From Echinicola soli (lineage in GTDB: Bacteria > Bacteroidota > Bacteroidia > Cytophagales > Cyclobacteriaceae): a stretch of DNA of 64,000 bases. The stretch covers positions 1,369,501-1,433,500 of the forward strand of contig NZ_CP041253.1 in NCBI RefSeq assembly GCF_006575665.1. Direction: 5' to 3'. The translations under genes and the position numbers were made by a program. The notes under the pieces were generated by a model. It searched no databases. It saw only the letters and a program-made list of their open reading frames with translations, and was not told where the DNA came from. Positions 7,522 through 16,310 of this stretch are shown piece after piece; positions within the stretch are counted from its first letter, which is position 1; each line of letters starts with the position of its first letter.

Positions 7522-9468
7522 ATGAGTAATAATATACAATGGCACAAGGTACTCGACGATAAAAACAAGCTCCAAGAAGGGCGGGTAGTGACTGTTACTG
7601 CCGGTCACAAAGACCTTTGCATTTCACATTACAAAGGGAAATTCACTGCTTTGGACAATAAATGTCCTCATCAAGGTGGGCCGCTTGGTGAAGGCTCAAT
7701 TGAAAAAGGGCTATTGCGTTGTCCTTGGCACGGTTGGGACTTTTGTCCGCATGGTGGAAGCTCGGGAGATTATGACGACGGATTGGAGACTTTTGAACTT
7801 AAAGTAGAAGGAGATGCTATTTTTGTAGGGTTGGAGGAGGAGGGTCCTCATGAAGAAACCGTAACAGATGTCATGGTGGAGACCATGGTAAATTGGGGAG
7901 TAAACCGGGTTTTTGGAATGGTTGGTCATTCCAATCTTGGTTTAGCAGATGCTTTTAGGAGACAAGAGGACAAAGGGAAGTTGAAGTTCATTGGCATCCG
8001 GCACGAGGGCGCGGCTGCATTTGCTGCTTCTGCTTACGGCAAACTCACAGGAAAACCTGCTGCCTGCTTTGCCATTGCAGGTCCGGGAAGCACCAACATG
8101 TTTACGGGCTTATGGGATGCAAAAGTTGATCGTGCACCGATTTTAGCGTTAACCGGACAGGTCGCCACCCAAGTTGTGGGCACAGGTAATTTTCAGGAAG
8201 TTGATTTGGTAAGGGCTTTTCAGGCAGTTGCGGAATTTAACCAAAGAGTAGAACACCAAAGCAGGCATACCGAGTTAATGACTTTAGCTATCAAGCATGC
8301 GATACTAAAACGCGAGGTATCCCACCTTACTTTTCCCGACCAGGTACAAGTGTTATCTGCTAAGGGAGCAAAAGCGCAGACACCTAAGGGGAGGATTACT
8401 TCACTTACCGTGGCTCCACCCCAAGAGCAGTTGGATGAAGCCATTGATAAAATTAAAACTGCCAAAAGGCCTGTAATTATTGTAGGACATGGTGCGCGGT
8501 TTCACATGGATAGGATTGTACAGTTTGCTGAAAAATTGAACTGCCCGATAATGACGACTTTTAAAGGCAAGGGCTTAATATCGGATGATCACCGTCTGGG
8601 CTGCGGAGTGCTGGGGAGAAGCGGAACTCCTGTAGCCTCTTATTTCATGAATGAAGCTGATTTATTGATAGTGATCGGGGCTTCCTTTTCCAACCATACA
8701 GGGATCACCCCCAAAAAGCCCATTATCCAACTGGATTTTGACCCATTGGCAATTGCCAAATTCCATAAAATAGAGGTAGCTGTATTTGGTGAAATATCCA
8801 GGACAGTTGGTTTGCTGAATGAGACTTCTGAAGATTTGGCCAAAGACAAAATTGATCAGACTGAGGAAATAGTGGCCCGGTGGGAGATATGGCGGGCTGA
8901 AAAACAAAAACGACTTGCCGAAGACAGAGGAAAAGGCATTAGTTCAATTTACGTCTTCGACGCACTTACAAAATTGGCTCCCGAAAATGCCATAATGTGC
9001 GTGGATGTAGGTAATAATGCCTATTCATTTGGAAGGTATTTTGAGTCTAAAGATCAAAGCTTTTTGATGTCAGGCTATTTAGGTTCAATCGGTTTTGCTC
9101 TCCCGGCTGCTATTGGTGCTTGGGCTGCAGTGGATAATGAAAGGCCAATTGTTGCTGTGGCAGGTGATGGTGGGCTTTGTCAGTATTTGGCAGAATTTAC
9201 CACATTGGTGAAATACAAGATGCCTATCAAACTCATTGTACTGAACAACAACGAGCTGGGCAAAATATCCAAAGAGCAGCGGGCTGGAGGTTGGGACCAA
9301 TGGGCAACTGATCTGGTGAATCCGGACTTTGCAGTTTATGCTCAAAGTTGTGGGGGATTTGGCATTAAAGTCCACAGACAAGAGGATTTGAAAAAAGCAA
9401 TGCTTCAGCATTTTGAGAATGATGGCCCGGGACTTTTAGAAGTAGAAGCTGATGTGAAATTAATATAA
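7522..9468 (+). CDS. Rieske [2Fe-2S] domain fused to a ThDP-dependent pyruvate-oxidase-like enzyme
   Basis: Residues about 5-105 are a Rieske domain with both ligand pairs intact, CPHQGG (C48, H50) and CPWHGW (C67, H70). Residues about 113-648 are a full three-domain thiamine-diphosphate enzyme of the pyruvate oxidase/acetolactate synthase superfamily: the conserved Glu in RHEGAAAF (about 162), a central FAD/nucleotide-type domain, and the ThDP motif AGDGG ... LNNNELG near 565-595. Such enzymes decarboxylate 2-oxo acids; the attached Rieske centre suggests direct electron transfer from the ThDP intermediate or flavin to an external acceptor. That is inference. The ATG has a good purine-rich site (agaggaaaatt) before it. 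The gene is intact and not frameshifted at the domain junction. Confidence 0.85.
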   Translation: MSNNIQWHKVLDDKNKLQEGRVVTVTAGHKDLCISHYKGKFTALDNKCPHQGGPLGEGSIEKGLLRCPWHGWDFCPHGGSSGDYDDGLETFELKVEGDAIFVGLEEEGPHEETVTDVMVETMVNWGVNRVFGMVGHSNLGLADAFRRQEDKGKLKFIGIRHEGAAAFAASAYGKLTGKPAACFAIAGPGSTNMFTGLWDAKVDRAPILALTGQVATQVVGTGNFQEVDLVRAFQAVAEFNQRVEHQSRHTELMTLAIKHAILKREVSHLTFPDQVQVLSAKGAKAQTPKGRITSLTVAPPQEQLDEAIDKIKTAKRPVIIVGHGARFHMDRIVQFAEKLNCPIMTTFKGKGLISDDHRLGCGVLGRSGTPVASYFMNEADLLIVIGASFSNHTGITPKKPIIQLDFDPLAIAKFHKIEVAVFGEISRTVGLLNETSEDLAKDKIDQTEEIVARWEIWRAEKQKRLAEDRGKGISSIYVFDALTKLAPENAIMCVDVGNNAYSFGRYFESKDQSFLMSGYLGSIGFALPAAIGAWAAVDNERPIVAVAGDGGLCQYLAEFTTLVKYKMPIKLIVLNNNELGKISKEQRAGGWDQWATDLVNPDFAVYAQSCGGFGIKVHRQEDLKKAMLQHFENDGPGLLEVEADVKLI

Positions 9469-9588
9469 ATGAGTGTGCAACATTGTACCGGTTTTGAAAA
9501 GTTCTGCCTGAGCTCCAGGCTATCGGGGCGAATAGGTGAAAATTAGTATTGATACAACACTATATATTTGGTCTAACAATTTTACGGG

Positions 9589-10425
9589 ATGGTTAAAAAA
9601 ATAAGAATTTCAGATAAGCTCATGGCGCCTTTTTCTTTTATGCCAAATAATTTGGATGAAGAGTTGTCCATTCTGTGGAATGTGGGAGAAATAACCAATG
9701 TAAAACTGGACGGATACGATATTGAAATTGGAACCAATTGCATTCTCTTCGTTTCGGAATTTTATATGAACCTGCAAGCAACTACCGGAACTTTTCGTTT
9801 CATCAAGTTTAATAAAACCTTTATCAATCCCGTTGAAACAATGGCTAATACTGGGGAATATTTAATGATTTTTTATGGGTTGCACGCCTTAAACCATTTA
9901 CCAAAAATTCTTATAAGAGAAGAAGAATTACCGATGTTTGAGCAAATTTGGCAGAACTTTCTTGCTGAAGCAAAAAATATAAACAATCCTATTTCCGAGG
10001 CATTGCTTAGAAATTCTTTTCAGCGTTTTCTTCTGATTAGCCAAAAAAAGCACGCAGAAACGGAGTTAGATATTCCTATTGATTTTAAAGATTTAAAGCT
10101 CATTCGCGAATTTCAATATTTGGTAAATGCCAATTTTAAAGAATTAAAGAAAGTGTCCGATTATGCAAGCATCCTAAAAGTTTCACCCAAAAAAATATCG
10201 GAAATATTTGGCTGCTGCTACAGCAAAAAAGCGAGCGAACTTATTGCGAGCCGAAGAAATCTATTTGCCAAACGCCAATTGATACATACTGATGAGTTGA
10301 TAAAAAACATCGCTTACGATTTGAACTTTTCAGACTCCCAAGCATTTTCGCACTTCTTCAAAAGGCAAAATGGAATAACGCCCGATGAATTTCGGAGTAA
10401 GAACCAAGGTGGAGCGTTGTCCTGA
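9589..10425 (+). CDS. AraC-family transcriptional regulator
   Basis: A 278-residue regulator. Residues about 170-272 are the paired helix-turn-helix AraC DNA-binding domain, ending in the diagnostic SDSQAFSHFFKRQNGITPDEFR. I quote only to show the match of its second helix and PDEFR end. Residues 1-155 form a cupin-like sensing domain of unknown ligand. It lies 120 bases after the Rieske-ThDP gene on the same strand and may control it. A broken copy of the same kind of C-terminal tail is at 11723-11855, so a second AraC gene once existed nearby. Confidence 0.9.
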   Translation: MVKKIRISDKLMAPFSFMPNNLDEELSILWNVGEITNVKLDGYDIEIGTNCILFVSEFYMNLQATTGTFRFIKFNKTFINPVETMANTGEYLMIFYGLHALNHLPKILIREEELPMFEQIWQNFLAEAKNINNPISEALLRNSFQRFLLISQKKHAETELDIPIDFKDLKLIREFQYLVNANFKELKKVSDYASILKVSPKKISEIFGCCYSKKASELIASRRNLFAKRQLIHTDELIKNIAYDLNFSDSQAFSHFFKRQNGITPDEFRSKNQGGALS

Positions 10426-10612
10426 GGCTGTTATAAAAGTGTATATTTACTTTTAACAAAACAATTATCAATCTAAATACTTTGGTATTGGTTTTCTTGT
10501 ATTGAATAGACACACCGTACTTTTCCAATTGTGTCTGCACTTCGGCTACAATTAAGCTGTACCAGAATAAACTTCTTTTAAGCGTTGATAATGAGATAAA
10601 AGAGAATAAGTT

Positions 10613-11188
10613 TTAAAAACCCATGCCCAATGCCATTGATGCTCCAACTGAGGTCGGTGCATTGTTTCCAAATCTCACAGAAGGAAATGAAAGAAGTAGA
10701 AAGAAGTTATAACTATCAGCACGGTAAAACACCTTGCTAGTAGAAAAAGCAAAACCGAAACGTCCGGAGGTCTCAAATGCGAGGCGGGGTGCGATGCTAT
10801 AGCCGTTTCGCTCTTTTAGAATAATACCAGGCTGAATCAACAGATTGCTCACCTTAGATTCTGTTGGGCCAAAATGTATGATCGGATCTACCTCAAAGCT
10901 ATAGGCAATATGGCTTGATTTTACGATATTTAACCCGAAAGCCATCGCCATACTATAGCCATTGGAAAAGCTGGAAGTAACCTTTCCATCTGAAAATGAT
11001 GCAATAGGCTGAACATAGCCAGCATACCCGGAAATTTTATTAGCATTCCCTCCTTTCATAGCGTGGTGCTGTGCAACTGCCGGATGAGAAAAAATCAGTA
11101 ATCCGATTACAAATAAAAATTTCCGTCCGTTGCTTTCTATATAAGCGTCATAAGTTGTTTTAAAGAATTCCATCATAGGGCATTTCAA
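10613..11188 (-). CDS. Secreted or outer-membrane beta-barrel protein, unknown
   Basis: A 191-residue protein and the only minus-strand gene in the first 25 kb. A signal peptide is visible (KFLFVIGLLIF...PAVAQ, ending near residue 40). The rest is Gly/Ser/aromatic-rich alternating sequence (GYSMAMAFGLN, SFEVDPIIHFGPTES) that ends in ALGMGF, a terminal aromatic residue typical of outer-membrane barrels. Met at residues 5 or 6 would give a shorter leader and is an alternative start. I do not recognise a named family. It is not in an operon. Confidence 0.55.
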   Translation of the reverse strand: MKCPMMEFFKTTYDAYIESNGRKFLFVIGLLIFSHPAVAQHHAMKGGNANKISGYAGYVQPIASFSDGKVTSSFSNGYSMAMAFGLNIVKSSHIAYSFEVDPIIHFGPTESKVSNLLIQPGIILKERNGYSIAPRLAFETSGRFGFAFSTSKVFYRADSYNFFLLLSFPSVRFGNNAPTSVGASMALGMGF

Positions 11189-11526
11189 ATATTCAAATCT
11201 GTTTAATTTTAACCTCTTCTCGTTATTTTTACTTCATTCATTCAAGAATAACTAGCTAATTTTTTTGGCTTAAATAGTTAATGCTTTTCCGTTATTTCAC
11301 ATAAATATTTTTTTTTCATAAAAGACAAAGATATGGTAATATTGGATTTTTACAAGAAATATTCTGACGAACATTTTTGTAGGACAAAGTTCAAGGTTAT
11401 TCGTGATAAACAGGTACAAACCGCAAAAAAATATGGATGTATGGGTAATTGTTAGAAAAATTACGAATATAGTTATAAATTTACTTTATAATAAAAATTT
11501 GATTACTCCGATGATTGCCTAGAAAT
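11189..11526. other. AT-rich intergenic gap
   Basis: Very AT-rich sequence upstream of the barrel gene and before the decayed esterase. It likely contains the minus-strand promoter for the barrel gene. No gene or RNA could be supported on either strand. Confidence 0.4.
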
Positions 11527-11697
11527 AAGTATGTTTTTCATAAAAAAAGTAAAATATACTTATTGGTTCAAAAACCAGAAGATTATGAATCTGAAAAAGA
11601 ATATCCAATGGTGTTTATGCTTCAGGGATATAGCTAAAATTACAATGTTTGGAGTGAAATAAAAGATTTGAAAAATCGACAATCTATTATCAAATGA
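11527..11697 (+). pseudogene. Fragment of an alpha/beta-hydrolase esterase
   Basis: One frame reads LLVQKPEDYESEKEYP then MVFMLQGYS, stop, then NYNVWSEIKDL, stop. This matches the strand and oxyanion-loop region of esterase-D-like hydrolases (KPEDY..KEYPvvfmLHGYs.NY..W). The oxyanion His is changed to Gln and an in-frame stop interrupts the loop, and there is no remaining catalytic Ser region. It is a short, clearly dead remnant. Confidence 0.55.
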
Positions 11698-11722
11698 TTT
11701 TGGTTTGCCTGGAAGGCTTTTA

Positions 11723-11855
11723 AGCTATTGGTTGAACAGCCACATCACAGATTCACAAATATTTAGATTAGAATTTTAAGCTGATTACCCACTTCTTCAA
11801 AAAGCAAAATGGAATGACGCCTGATGAATTTCGGGACAAGAGCCGAGCTGTTTAA
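11723..11855 (+). pseudogene. Fragment of an AraC-type C-terminal DNA-binding domain
   Basis: From 11790 to the stop at 11853-11855 the frame reads HFFKKQNGMTPDEFR and six further residues, nearly the same as the end of the AraC regulator at 9589-10425. Upstream, in another frame, a degenerate LN...TDSQIF is visible, the counterpart of LNFSDSQAF in the intact gene, with a stop between. Only the last helix-turn-helix remains, so it cannot function. It shows that a second AraC gene has been lost here. Confidence 0.65.
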
Positions 11856-11958
11856 ATCAGGTTAAAGGCTGTGGGAAAGCCAAACACCAATTGAGGAATT
11901 CCCAACACCTTTTTTGCCCGGTGTCTTGGTATATTCGAATAAGAAAGGAAGTTAGAAA

Positions 11959-12825
11959 ATGGAAAAAAACGAAATAAACACAGGAAGAACCAACGCCTTA
12001 ATCAGTCTTTTGGACGATCCGGACACTAGGATATACGATATGGTGAGAAGGGAGGTCTTAAATGCCGATTTCAATGTTATTCCTGAACTACAAACTGCTT
12101 TCGATACCAGTGATGACGAGCTGAAAACCGAAAGAATTGTCGAAATTCTAGACCATATAAAATTAAAAAAATTACAAGCGGATATTGAAAGCTGGAGTGC
12201 TCAAGAGAACCCCGATTTAATGGAGGGAATGCTGCATGTTGCAAGCTATGGCTATCCCAATTTCGATTTGGCGGCCATCACAAGTTTGATTGATGAAATT
12301 ACCACCGCCGTAAAAGCTAAAATAGAAGGGAAATCTCCGGAAGAGATAGCGGAAATATTCAATGAAGTTATTCTGAAGGATTTTGAATTTAGAGGCAATT
12401 TCAAGGAATATTCAGCTTTAAGCAATTCGTTTATCAACAAAATGGTCGAAACGAGGGCTACAAATCCCATTGGTTTATCCATCATTTACTTATTGGTAGC
12501 CAGGGGCGCAGGCATTCCGTTGGTCGGCATCAATTCACCCGGTCATTTCATTTTGGGATACCTTGCAGAAGATAATGATGCCGAAAATTCGATGAATGAA
12601 ATAGCATTTATCCTCGACCCGTTCAATAATGGACAAATCATCAAAAACACGGATTTCAAGGCTTGGTTGAATAAGCAAAACGTGCCCAAAGATTTTCGGG
12701 ATATAATTATCGCTACCGATAAAGCCATTGTTAGAAGGGTTTTCAATAACATGATTTACGCTTTGTACACTTTAGGTGAGAAAAGTACCGCAAAAAAATT
12801 GCTAGCCCTAGTAGCATTAATTTAA
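11959..12825 (+). CDS. SirB1-like transglutaminase-fold protein
   Basis: A 288-residue protein of the SirB1/transglutaminase-like family. The conserved core is ATNPIGLSIIYLLVARGAGIPLVGINSPGHF, seen here from about residue 166; I cite it by its signatures NPIGLSIIYL and SPGHFIL. SirB1 proteins keep the transglutaminase fold but generally lack the usual catalytic Cys, and none is present here. The N-terminal 100 residues are helical. No signal peptide is seen. It is 12 bases upstream of the thioredoxin/MsrA-like fusion gene, so the two are probably one operon; its function is unknown. Confidence 0.75.
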   Translation: MEKNEINTGRTNALISLLDDPDTRIYDMVRREVLNADFNVIPELQTAFDTSDDELKTERIVEILDHIKLKKLQADIESWSAQENPDLMEGMLHVASYGYPNFDLAAITSLIDEITTAVKAKIEGKSPEEIAEIFNEVILKDFEFRGNFKEYSALSNSFINKMVETRATNPIGLSIIYLLVARGAGIPLVGINSPGHFILGYLAEDNDAENSMNEIAFILDPFNNGQIIKNTDFKAWLNKQNVPKDFRDIIIATDKAIVRRVFNNMIYALYTLGEKSTAKKLLALVALI

Positions 12826-12837
12826 CTAAAAACAGCT

Positions 12838-13773
12838 ATGAAGACTGATAGAAATCAACAGCCGAAAGAGTTGGGAAAAGTTTCCTGGTACCGTGATTAT
12901 GATGCCGCAATAGCGGAAAGCAACCGGACCAATAAGCCTGTTTTTCTGCTTTTCCAAGAAGTGCCAGGGTGTTCCAATTGTGTGAATTTCGCATATGATA
13001 TGCTGAGTTATCCACTGGTTGTTGAAGCCATTGAAAATGAATTTATTCCCTTGGCGATATACAACAATGTGGAAGGCGAAGACAAAAAGGTGTTGGATAA
13101 ATTTAATGAGCGGGCGTGGAACAATCCGGTGGTGCGGTTTATAGACAAAAACGGTGTTGATATTGTACCAAAATTGGAATACTCCTTAAATCCGCTTGCG
13201 CTTTATGAAAAAATGCGAAATACCATCCTGATAAGTAGCAAGCAAGTACCCCGGTACATTGAATTGTTGGAGGATGAATTGAAAATATTAAGCGGAATCA
13301 GCCGGATAGCCTATTACGAAACGCCTTGTTTTTGGTCGGGCGAAACAAGTATGATACAGCATCCAATGGTGTTATCTACCGAAGCCGGTTGGATGGCGGG
13401 CAAGGAAGTGGTAAAAGTACATTATGATCCGGACAAAGGCACCTTGGATGAACTGAACAGCTATGCCATCGACCAAGGGTTTTATTTAATGGAAAAGCTC
13501 GATACGTACAAGAAAGATGTAAACCCGCAATATTATCTGAAAGGCTCTATTTTCAGGGTGCTGCCGTTAAGTTTCCGACAAAGAAGCCTGTTGAATTACG
13601 CCATTCCGTATAAAAAGGACGGTGAGGGAGAAACCTATTTAAGTCCATTACAGTCTCAATTACTGGTGAAATATCGGAAAAACAATAGAGCGGAAAAAGC
13701 AGAAGCGTTGTATGACCGAAATATAGAAGAAAGCTGGTCTTTTCGGGAAGTGGAAACAAACACCCGTCGATGA
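12838..13773 (+). CDS. Thioredoxin-like / MsrA-like fusion protein
   Basis: Residues about 12-135 form a thioredoxin-fold domain whose redox motif is EVPGCSNC (C45-x2-C48). Residues about 155-220 resemble methionine sulfoxide reductase A: PCFWSGE (C164) matches MsrA's GCFWG.E, then STEAGWMAGKE matches the V(G/A)GY.GG loop, and VVKVHYDPDKGTLDEL matches the VV.V.YDP....L strand-helix. Compared with MsrA, the loop normally holding GHAE is shortened. Residues 235-280 (LSFRQRSL.., YLSPLQSQL) are a further conserved tail. A family of thioredoxin-like proteins with a VPGU or VPGC motif, some with selenocysteine, looks related; I name it only as a likeness. No signal peptide. It probably repairs or senses oxidised methionine using its own thioredoxin domain (inference). 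Confidence 0.75.
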   Translation: MKTDRNQQPKELGKVSWYRDYDAAIAESNRTNKPVFLLFQEVPGCSNCVNFAYDMLSYPLVVEAIENEFIPLAIYNNVEGEDKKVLDKFNERAWNNPVVRFIDKNGVDIVPKLEYSLNPLALYEKMRNTILISSKQVPRYIELLEDELKILSGISRIAYYETPCFWSGETSMIQHPMVLSTEAGWMAGKEVVKVHYDPDKGTLDELNSYAIDQGFYLMEKLDTYKKDVNPQYYLKGSIFRVLPLSFRQRSLLNYAIPYKKDGEGETYLSPLQSQLLVKYRKNNRAEKAEALYDRNIEESWSFREVETNTRR

Positions 13774-13827
13774 TAACCCACACCTGAATGAAATGATGAT
13801 GTACTTCATTATGAATAGGAAAAATCT

Positions 13828-14784
13828 ATGATAGAAATTTTATTGAAAAACAAAGAACTTTTATATCCTGGAAACATAACTGAAATTCCGGTTTCAAACC
13901 TGGAATTTCAGTTGATGCGTTTTACGGAATATGCTGATGCTGAATTAAATTGGCTTAGCGAAAATTATGGTCTCGATTTCACCATAATGAAAAATCATCA
14001 GGATATTGAAATCAGTTCTCACTTTTTAGAAAGTGAAAGCCAGGTAGCCTTTCATTTTTCAATTCCGTATTTTAACAAGGAAGAGAAAATGGAGGAAGAG
14101 CAGGTTTTTATCATTTGTTCCAAGACGGGGATTTTTATGTTTACAAATCCCGAGCTTGACGGCTTTTTTAACAGCACCTATTCTTATCAGGTAAATTCAA
14201 TACAGAAAATAGCGAATGCAGAAAGTCTTTTTAAGTTCCAGTTTGAATTTATTGCGGACTATCTCGCAGACATAACTGAGCGGCTAACAAAGAAAATCAA
14301 ATTACTTGCCAACAAGATTTTAATTGAAAAGTCCTTTTCTAATGAAGAATTGGACATCATCACAAGATACAATTTCAGCAACTTATTGATTAAGGAAACA
14401 TTGTTGGAAACAACACGGATTTTTAACCTTTACTTAAAAAGTTATTGGGAAGCATCAACTGGAATTAAACAATGTGTGCAAGCAGAGTTGAATGATTTGG
14501 CAACGGTATCGGATTATATTCAATTCAATTTTGACCGCTTGGATGATCTAAAGGAAAATGTATCCAACAAAATAGATCTGGAGCAAAATTATATTTTTAA
14601 AATGCTCACAATCGTTACAGTGTGTATTTCCCTACCAACCTTTATAGCAGGTATTTATGGGATGAACTTTAAAGATATGCCCGAATTAGAGCTCGATTAC
14701 GGTTACCCGATAGTCATCATTGTAATGCTGCTTTCGGCACTATTGCCTTTTATCTATTTTAAAAAGAAAAGTTGGTTGAAGTGA
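13828..14784 (+). CDS. CorA-family divalent cation transporter
   Basis: A 318-residue CorA-type protein. The C-terminus has two membrane helices joined by the selectivity motif GMN (residues 278-280, in GIYGMNF), followed by an acidic loop and a basic end (KKKSWLK). The long N-terminal part is the cytoplasmic funnel domain with the stalk helix. CorA proteins carry Mg2+ (some Co2+/Ni2+, or export Zn2+); the substrate cannot be read here. The gene starts 54 bases after the thioredoxin/MsrA-like gene. Confidence 0.9.
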   Translation: MIEILLKNKELLYPGNITEIPVSNLEFQLMRFTEYADAELNWLSENYGLDFTIMKNHQDIEISSHFLESESQVAFHFSIPYFNKEEKMEEEQVFIICSKTGIFMFTNPELDGFFNSTYSYQVNSIQKIANAESLFKFQFEFIADYLADITERLTKKIKLLANKILIEKSFSNEELDIITRYNFSNLLIKETLLETTRIFNLYLKSYWEASTGIKQCVQAELNDLATVSDYIQFNFDRLDDLKENVSNKIDLEQNYIFKMLTIVTVCISLPTFIAGIYGMNFKDMPELELDYGYPIVIIVMLLSALLPFIYFKKKSWLK

Positions 14785-14820
14785 TAAGGTATAAACGCAC
14801 TGCATAAGTGGAAAATCAAA

Positions 14821-14873
14821 CACCAATTGGTGAAAAACTCACACTTAAATGGCTGCTATTTGAAGTAAATTTG
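14821..14873 (+). promoter_or_regulatory. Putative promoter of msrB copy 2 with a 12-base palindrome
   Basis: TAAATTTG at 14866-14873 fits the Bacteroidota -7 box TAnnTTTG, 30 bases before the msrB start at 14903. The perfect palindrome CACCAATTGGTG lies at 14821-14832, near where a -33 region or operator would be. No clear -33 TTG at the right spacing was found. A related CAAACACCAATTG stretch occurs at 11881, upstream of the gene at 11959. Confidence 0.4.
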
Positions 14874-14902
14874 TATCAGTAGAAAGATAAAACTAAATAG
14901 AT

Positions 14903-15355
14903 ATGATACACTGGAAAGACATTATAAAATTCGCAACGCACGGAAATCCAACACCTGACAGAAGAGTAGAGAAAACCGAAGCAGAATGGAAGGCTATTCT
15001 TACGCCGGAGCAATTCAGGATTACCCGTTTAAAAGGAACGGAAAGACCGGATACCGGTGCTTTTTGCCACACTCACGACGCGGGCAAATACAAGTGCATT
15101 TGTTGCGACAACGAGCTGTTTGATTCGACCATAAAATTCGAGTCGGGAACAGGCTGGCCGAGTTTTACACAACCCATCAGAGAGAATGCGGTAAAGTATG
15201 AAAAAGACAGCTCATTTGGAATGATCCGGGTAGAGGCGATGTGCAATAACTGCGACTCACATTTGGGGCACGTATTTGAAGATGGGCCAGAGCCAAGCGG
15301 CTTGAGGTATTGCATCAATTCTGAATCCATTGATTTGGTAAAAGTACCTGCTTAA
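14903..15355 (+). CDS. msrB: Peptide-methionine (R)-S-oxide reductase MsrB (copy 2)
   Basis: A 150-residue paralogue of the MsrB at 2902 with the same architecture and residue numbering: zinc pairs C65-x2-C68 and C114-x2-C117, SGTGWPSF, GHVFEDGP and the catalytic Cys137 in LRYCIN. It reduces methionine-R-sulfoxide. It has no signal peptide. It is followed after 91 bases by a redoxin, a small GNAT gene and a lipoprotein MsrA, so this is the centre of the repair cluster. Both copies look fully functional. Confidence 0.96.
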   Translation: MIHWKDIIKFATHGNPTPDRRVEKTEAEWKAILTPEQFRITRLKGTERPDTGAFCHTHDAGKYKCICCDNELFDSTIKFESGTGWPSFTQPIRENAVKYEKDSSFGMIRVEAMCNNCDSHLGHVFEDGPEPSGLRYCINSESIDLVKVPA

Positions 15356-15446
15356 TTATCAGAAAAGCGTGACCAAAGCCACGTTTATCAAACCGCATGT
15401 TATGTGCTGTTTTGTATAGTTCTGTTGAACATTAAAAATAAAAAAA

Positions 15447-15932
15447 ATGGAAAATACTCAAGAACAAAATACTATAAAAGCTCCCGAATTACGTGTGGAG
15501 CAATGGATAGATGCCAACGGAAATAAGTTGGAGCAACCTATAAAACTATCGGATTATGAGGGGAAATATAAAATCATTTATTGCTTTCAGCATTGGTGTC
15601 CGGGTTGCCACAGTGTAGGGCTTCCGTCATTGAAAAAATTGGTTGATGCGTTTGAAGGAAATGACAAAATTGCGTTTCTGGGCGTTCAAACGGTTTTTGA
15701 GGGAGCGCATGCCAATACCTATGATAAGATTCTGGAAACCCAGAAGAAGTACGGTTTAAAGATTCCGTTTGGACATGACCCCGGCAAAGGCCAGTCTACC
15801 ATTATGCAGGATTACCGAACGGGCGGGACCCCTTGGTTTATCTTTATCGACAAAGAAAATAATGTGGTATTTGCCGATTTCCATATCAATGTTGATGGGA
15901 CTATTAAATATTTTAAAGAAGCTGCAAAATAA
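15447..15932 (+). CDS. Thiol-disulfide redoxin with CPGC motif (AhpC/TlpA-like), copy 1
   Basis: A 161-residue thioredoxin-fold protein with the active-site pair in HWCPGCHSVG (about residue 50) and a cis-Pro segment GGTPWFIFID. The FFF..TVFEG pattern places it in the AhpC/TSA-Redoxin superfamily but with a CxxC rather than a peroxidatic Cys alone. No signal peptide or lipobox is visible, so it is likely cytoplasmic. A natural guess is a reductant for the neighbouring Msr enzymes. A second, more diverged copy is at 20038. Its stop codon overlaps the start of the next gene (TAATG), which points to translational coupling. Confidence 0.85.
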   Translation: MENTQEQNTIKAPELRVEQWIDANGNKLEQPIKLSDYEGKYKIIYCFQHWCPGCHSVGLPSLKKLVDAFEGNDKIAFLGVQTVFEGAHANTYDKILETQKKYGLKIPFGHDPGKGQSTIMQDYRTGGTPWFIFIDKENNVVFADFHINVDGTIKYFKEAAK

Positions 15933-16210
15933 TGGATATCATTCACGATCATATCAATAAAGAATTTGTGCTGCCCTTGGAAAATGGCTTAAAGGCAAAG
16001 GTTCTTTATACGCTTGACCACTGTTCTGGCAAGATGCGACTGATACATTCGGAAGTACCCGAGAAATTACGGGGTAAAGGAGCCGGAAAAAAATTGGTTT
16101 TAAAGACCTTTGAAAAATTAAGTGAAGAAGGATACCAAGCTAAGGCAGTTTGTACTTACGTTAAATATGTGGCCAATAGTGATCCAAAATGGAATAGCAT
16201 TATTGATTAG
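15932..16210 (+). CDS. Small GNAT-fold acetyltransferase-like protein, copy 1
   Basis: A 92-residue single-domain protein of the small GNAT family (YjdJ-type), with the acetyl-CoA loop seen as VPEKLRGKGAGKKLV and a CTYVKYVA strand after it. Such proteins acetylate unknown substrates. It begins within the stop codon of the redoxin gene (TAATG), so the two are translated together. A paralogue with nearly the same opening residues lies at 17928. Whether it modifies proteins or small molecules is unknown. Confidence 0.8.
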   Translation: MDIIHDHINKEFVLPLENGLKAKVLYTLDHCSGKMRLIHSEVPEKLRGKGAGKKLVLKTFEKLSEEGYQAKAVCTYVKYVANSDPKWNSIID

Positions 16211-16310
16211 TAAGTGTATAAGTATACCAGCAGCAATAAGGCAATAAACTAAAATTTAGTAAGTAACGAAATAAAATGAAATCAATAAAATTAGAAAATC
16301 ATAAGAAATC

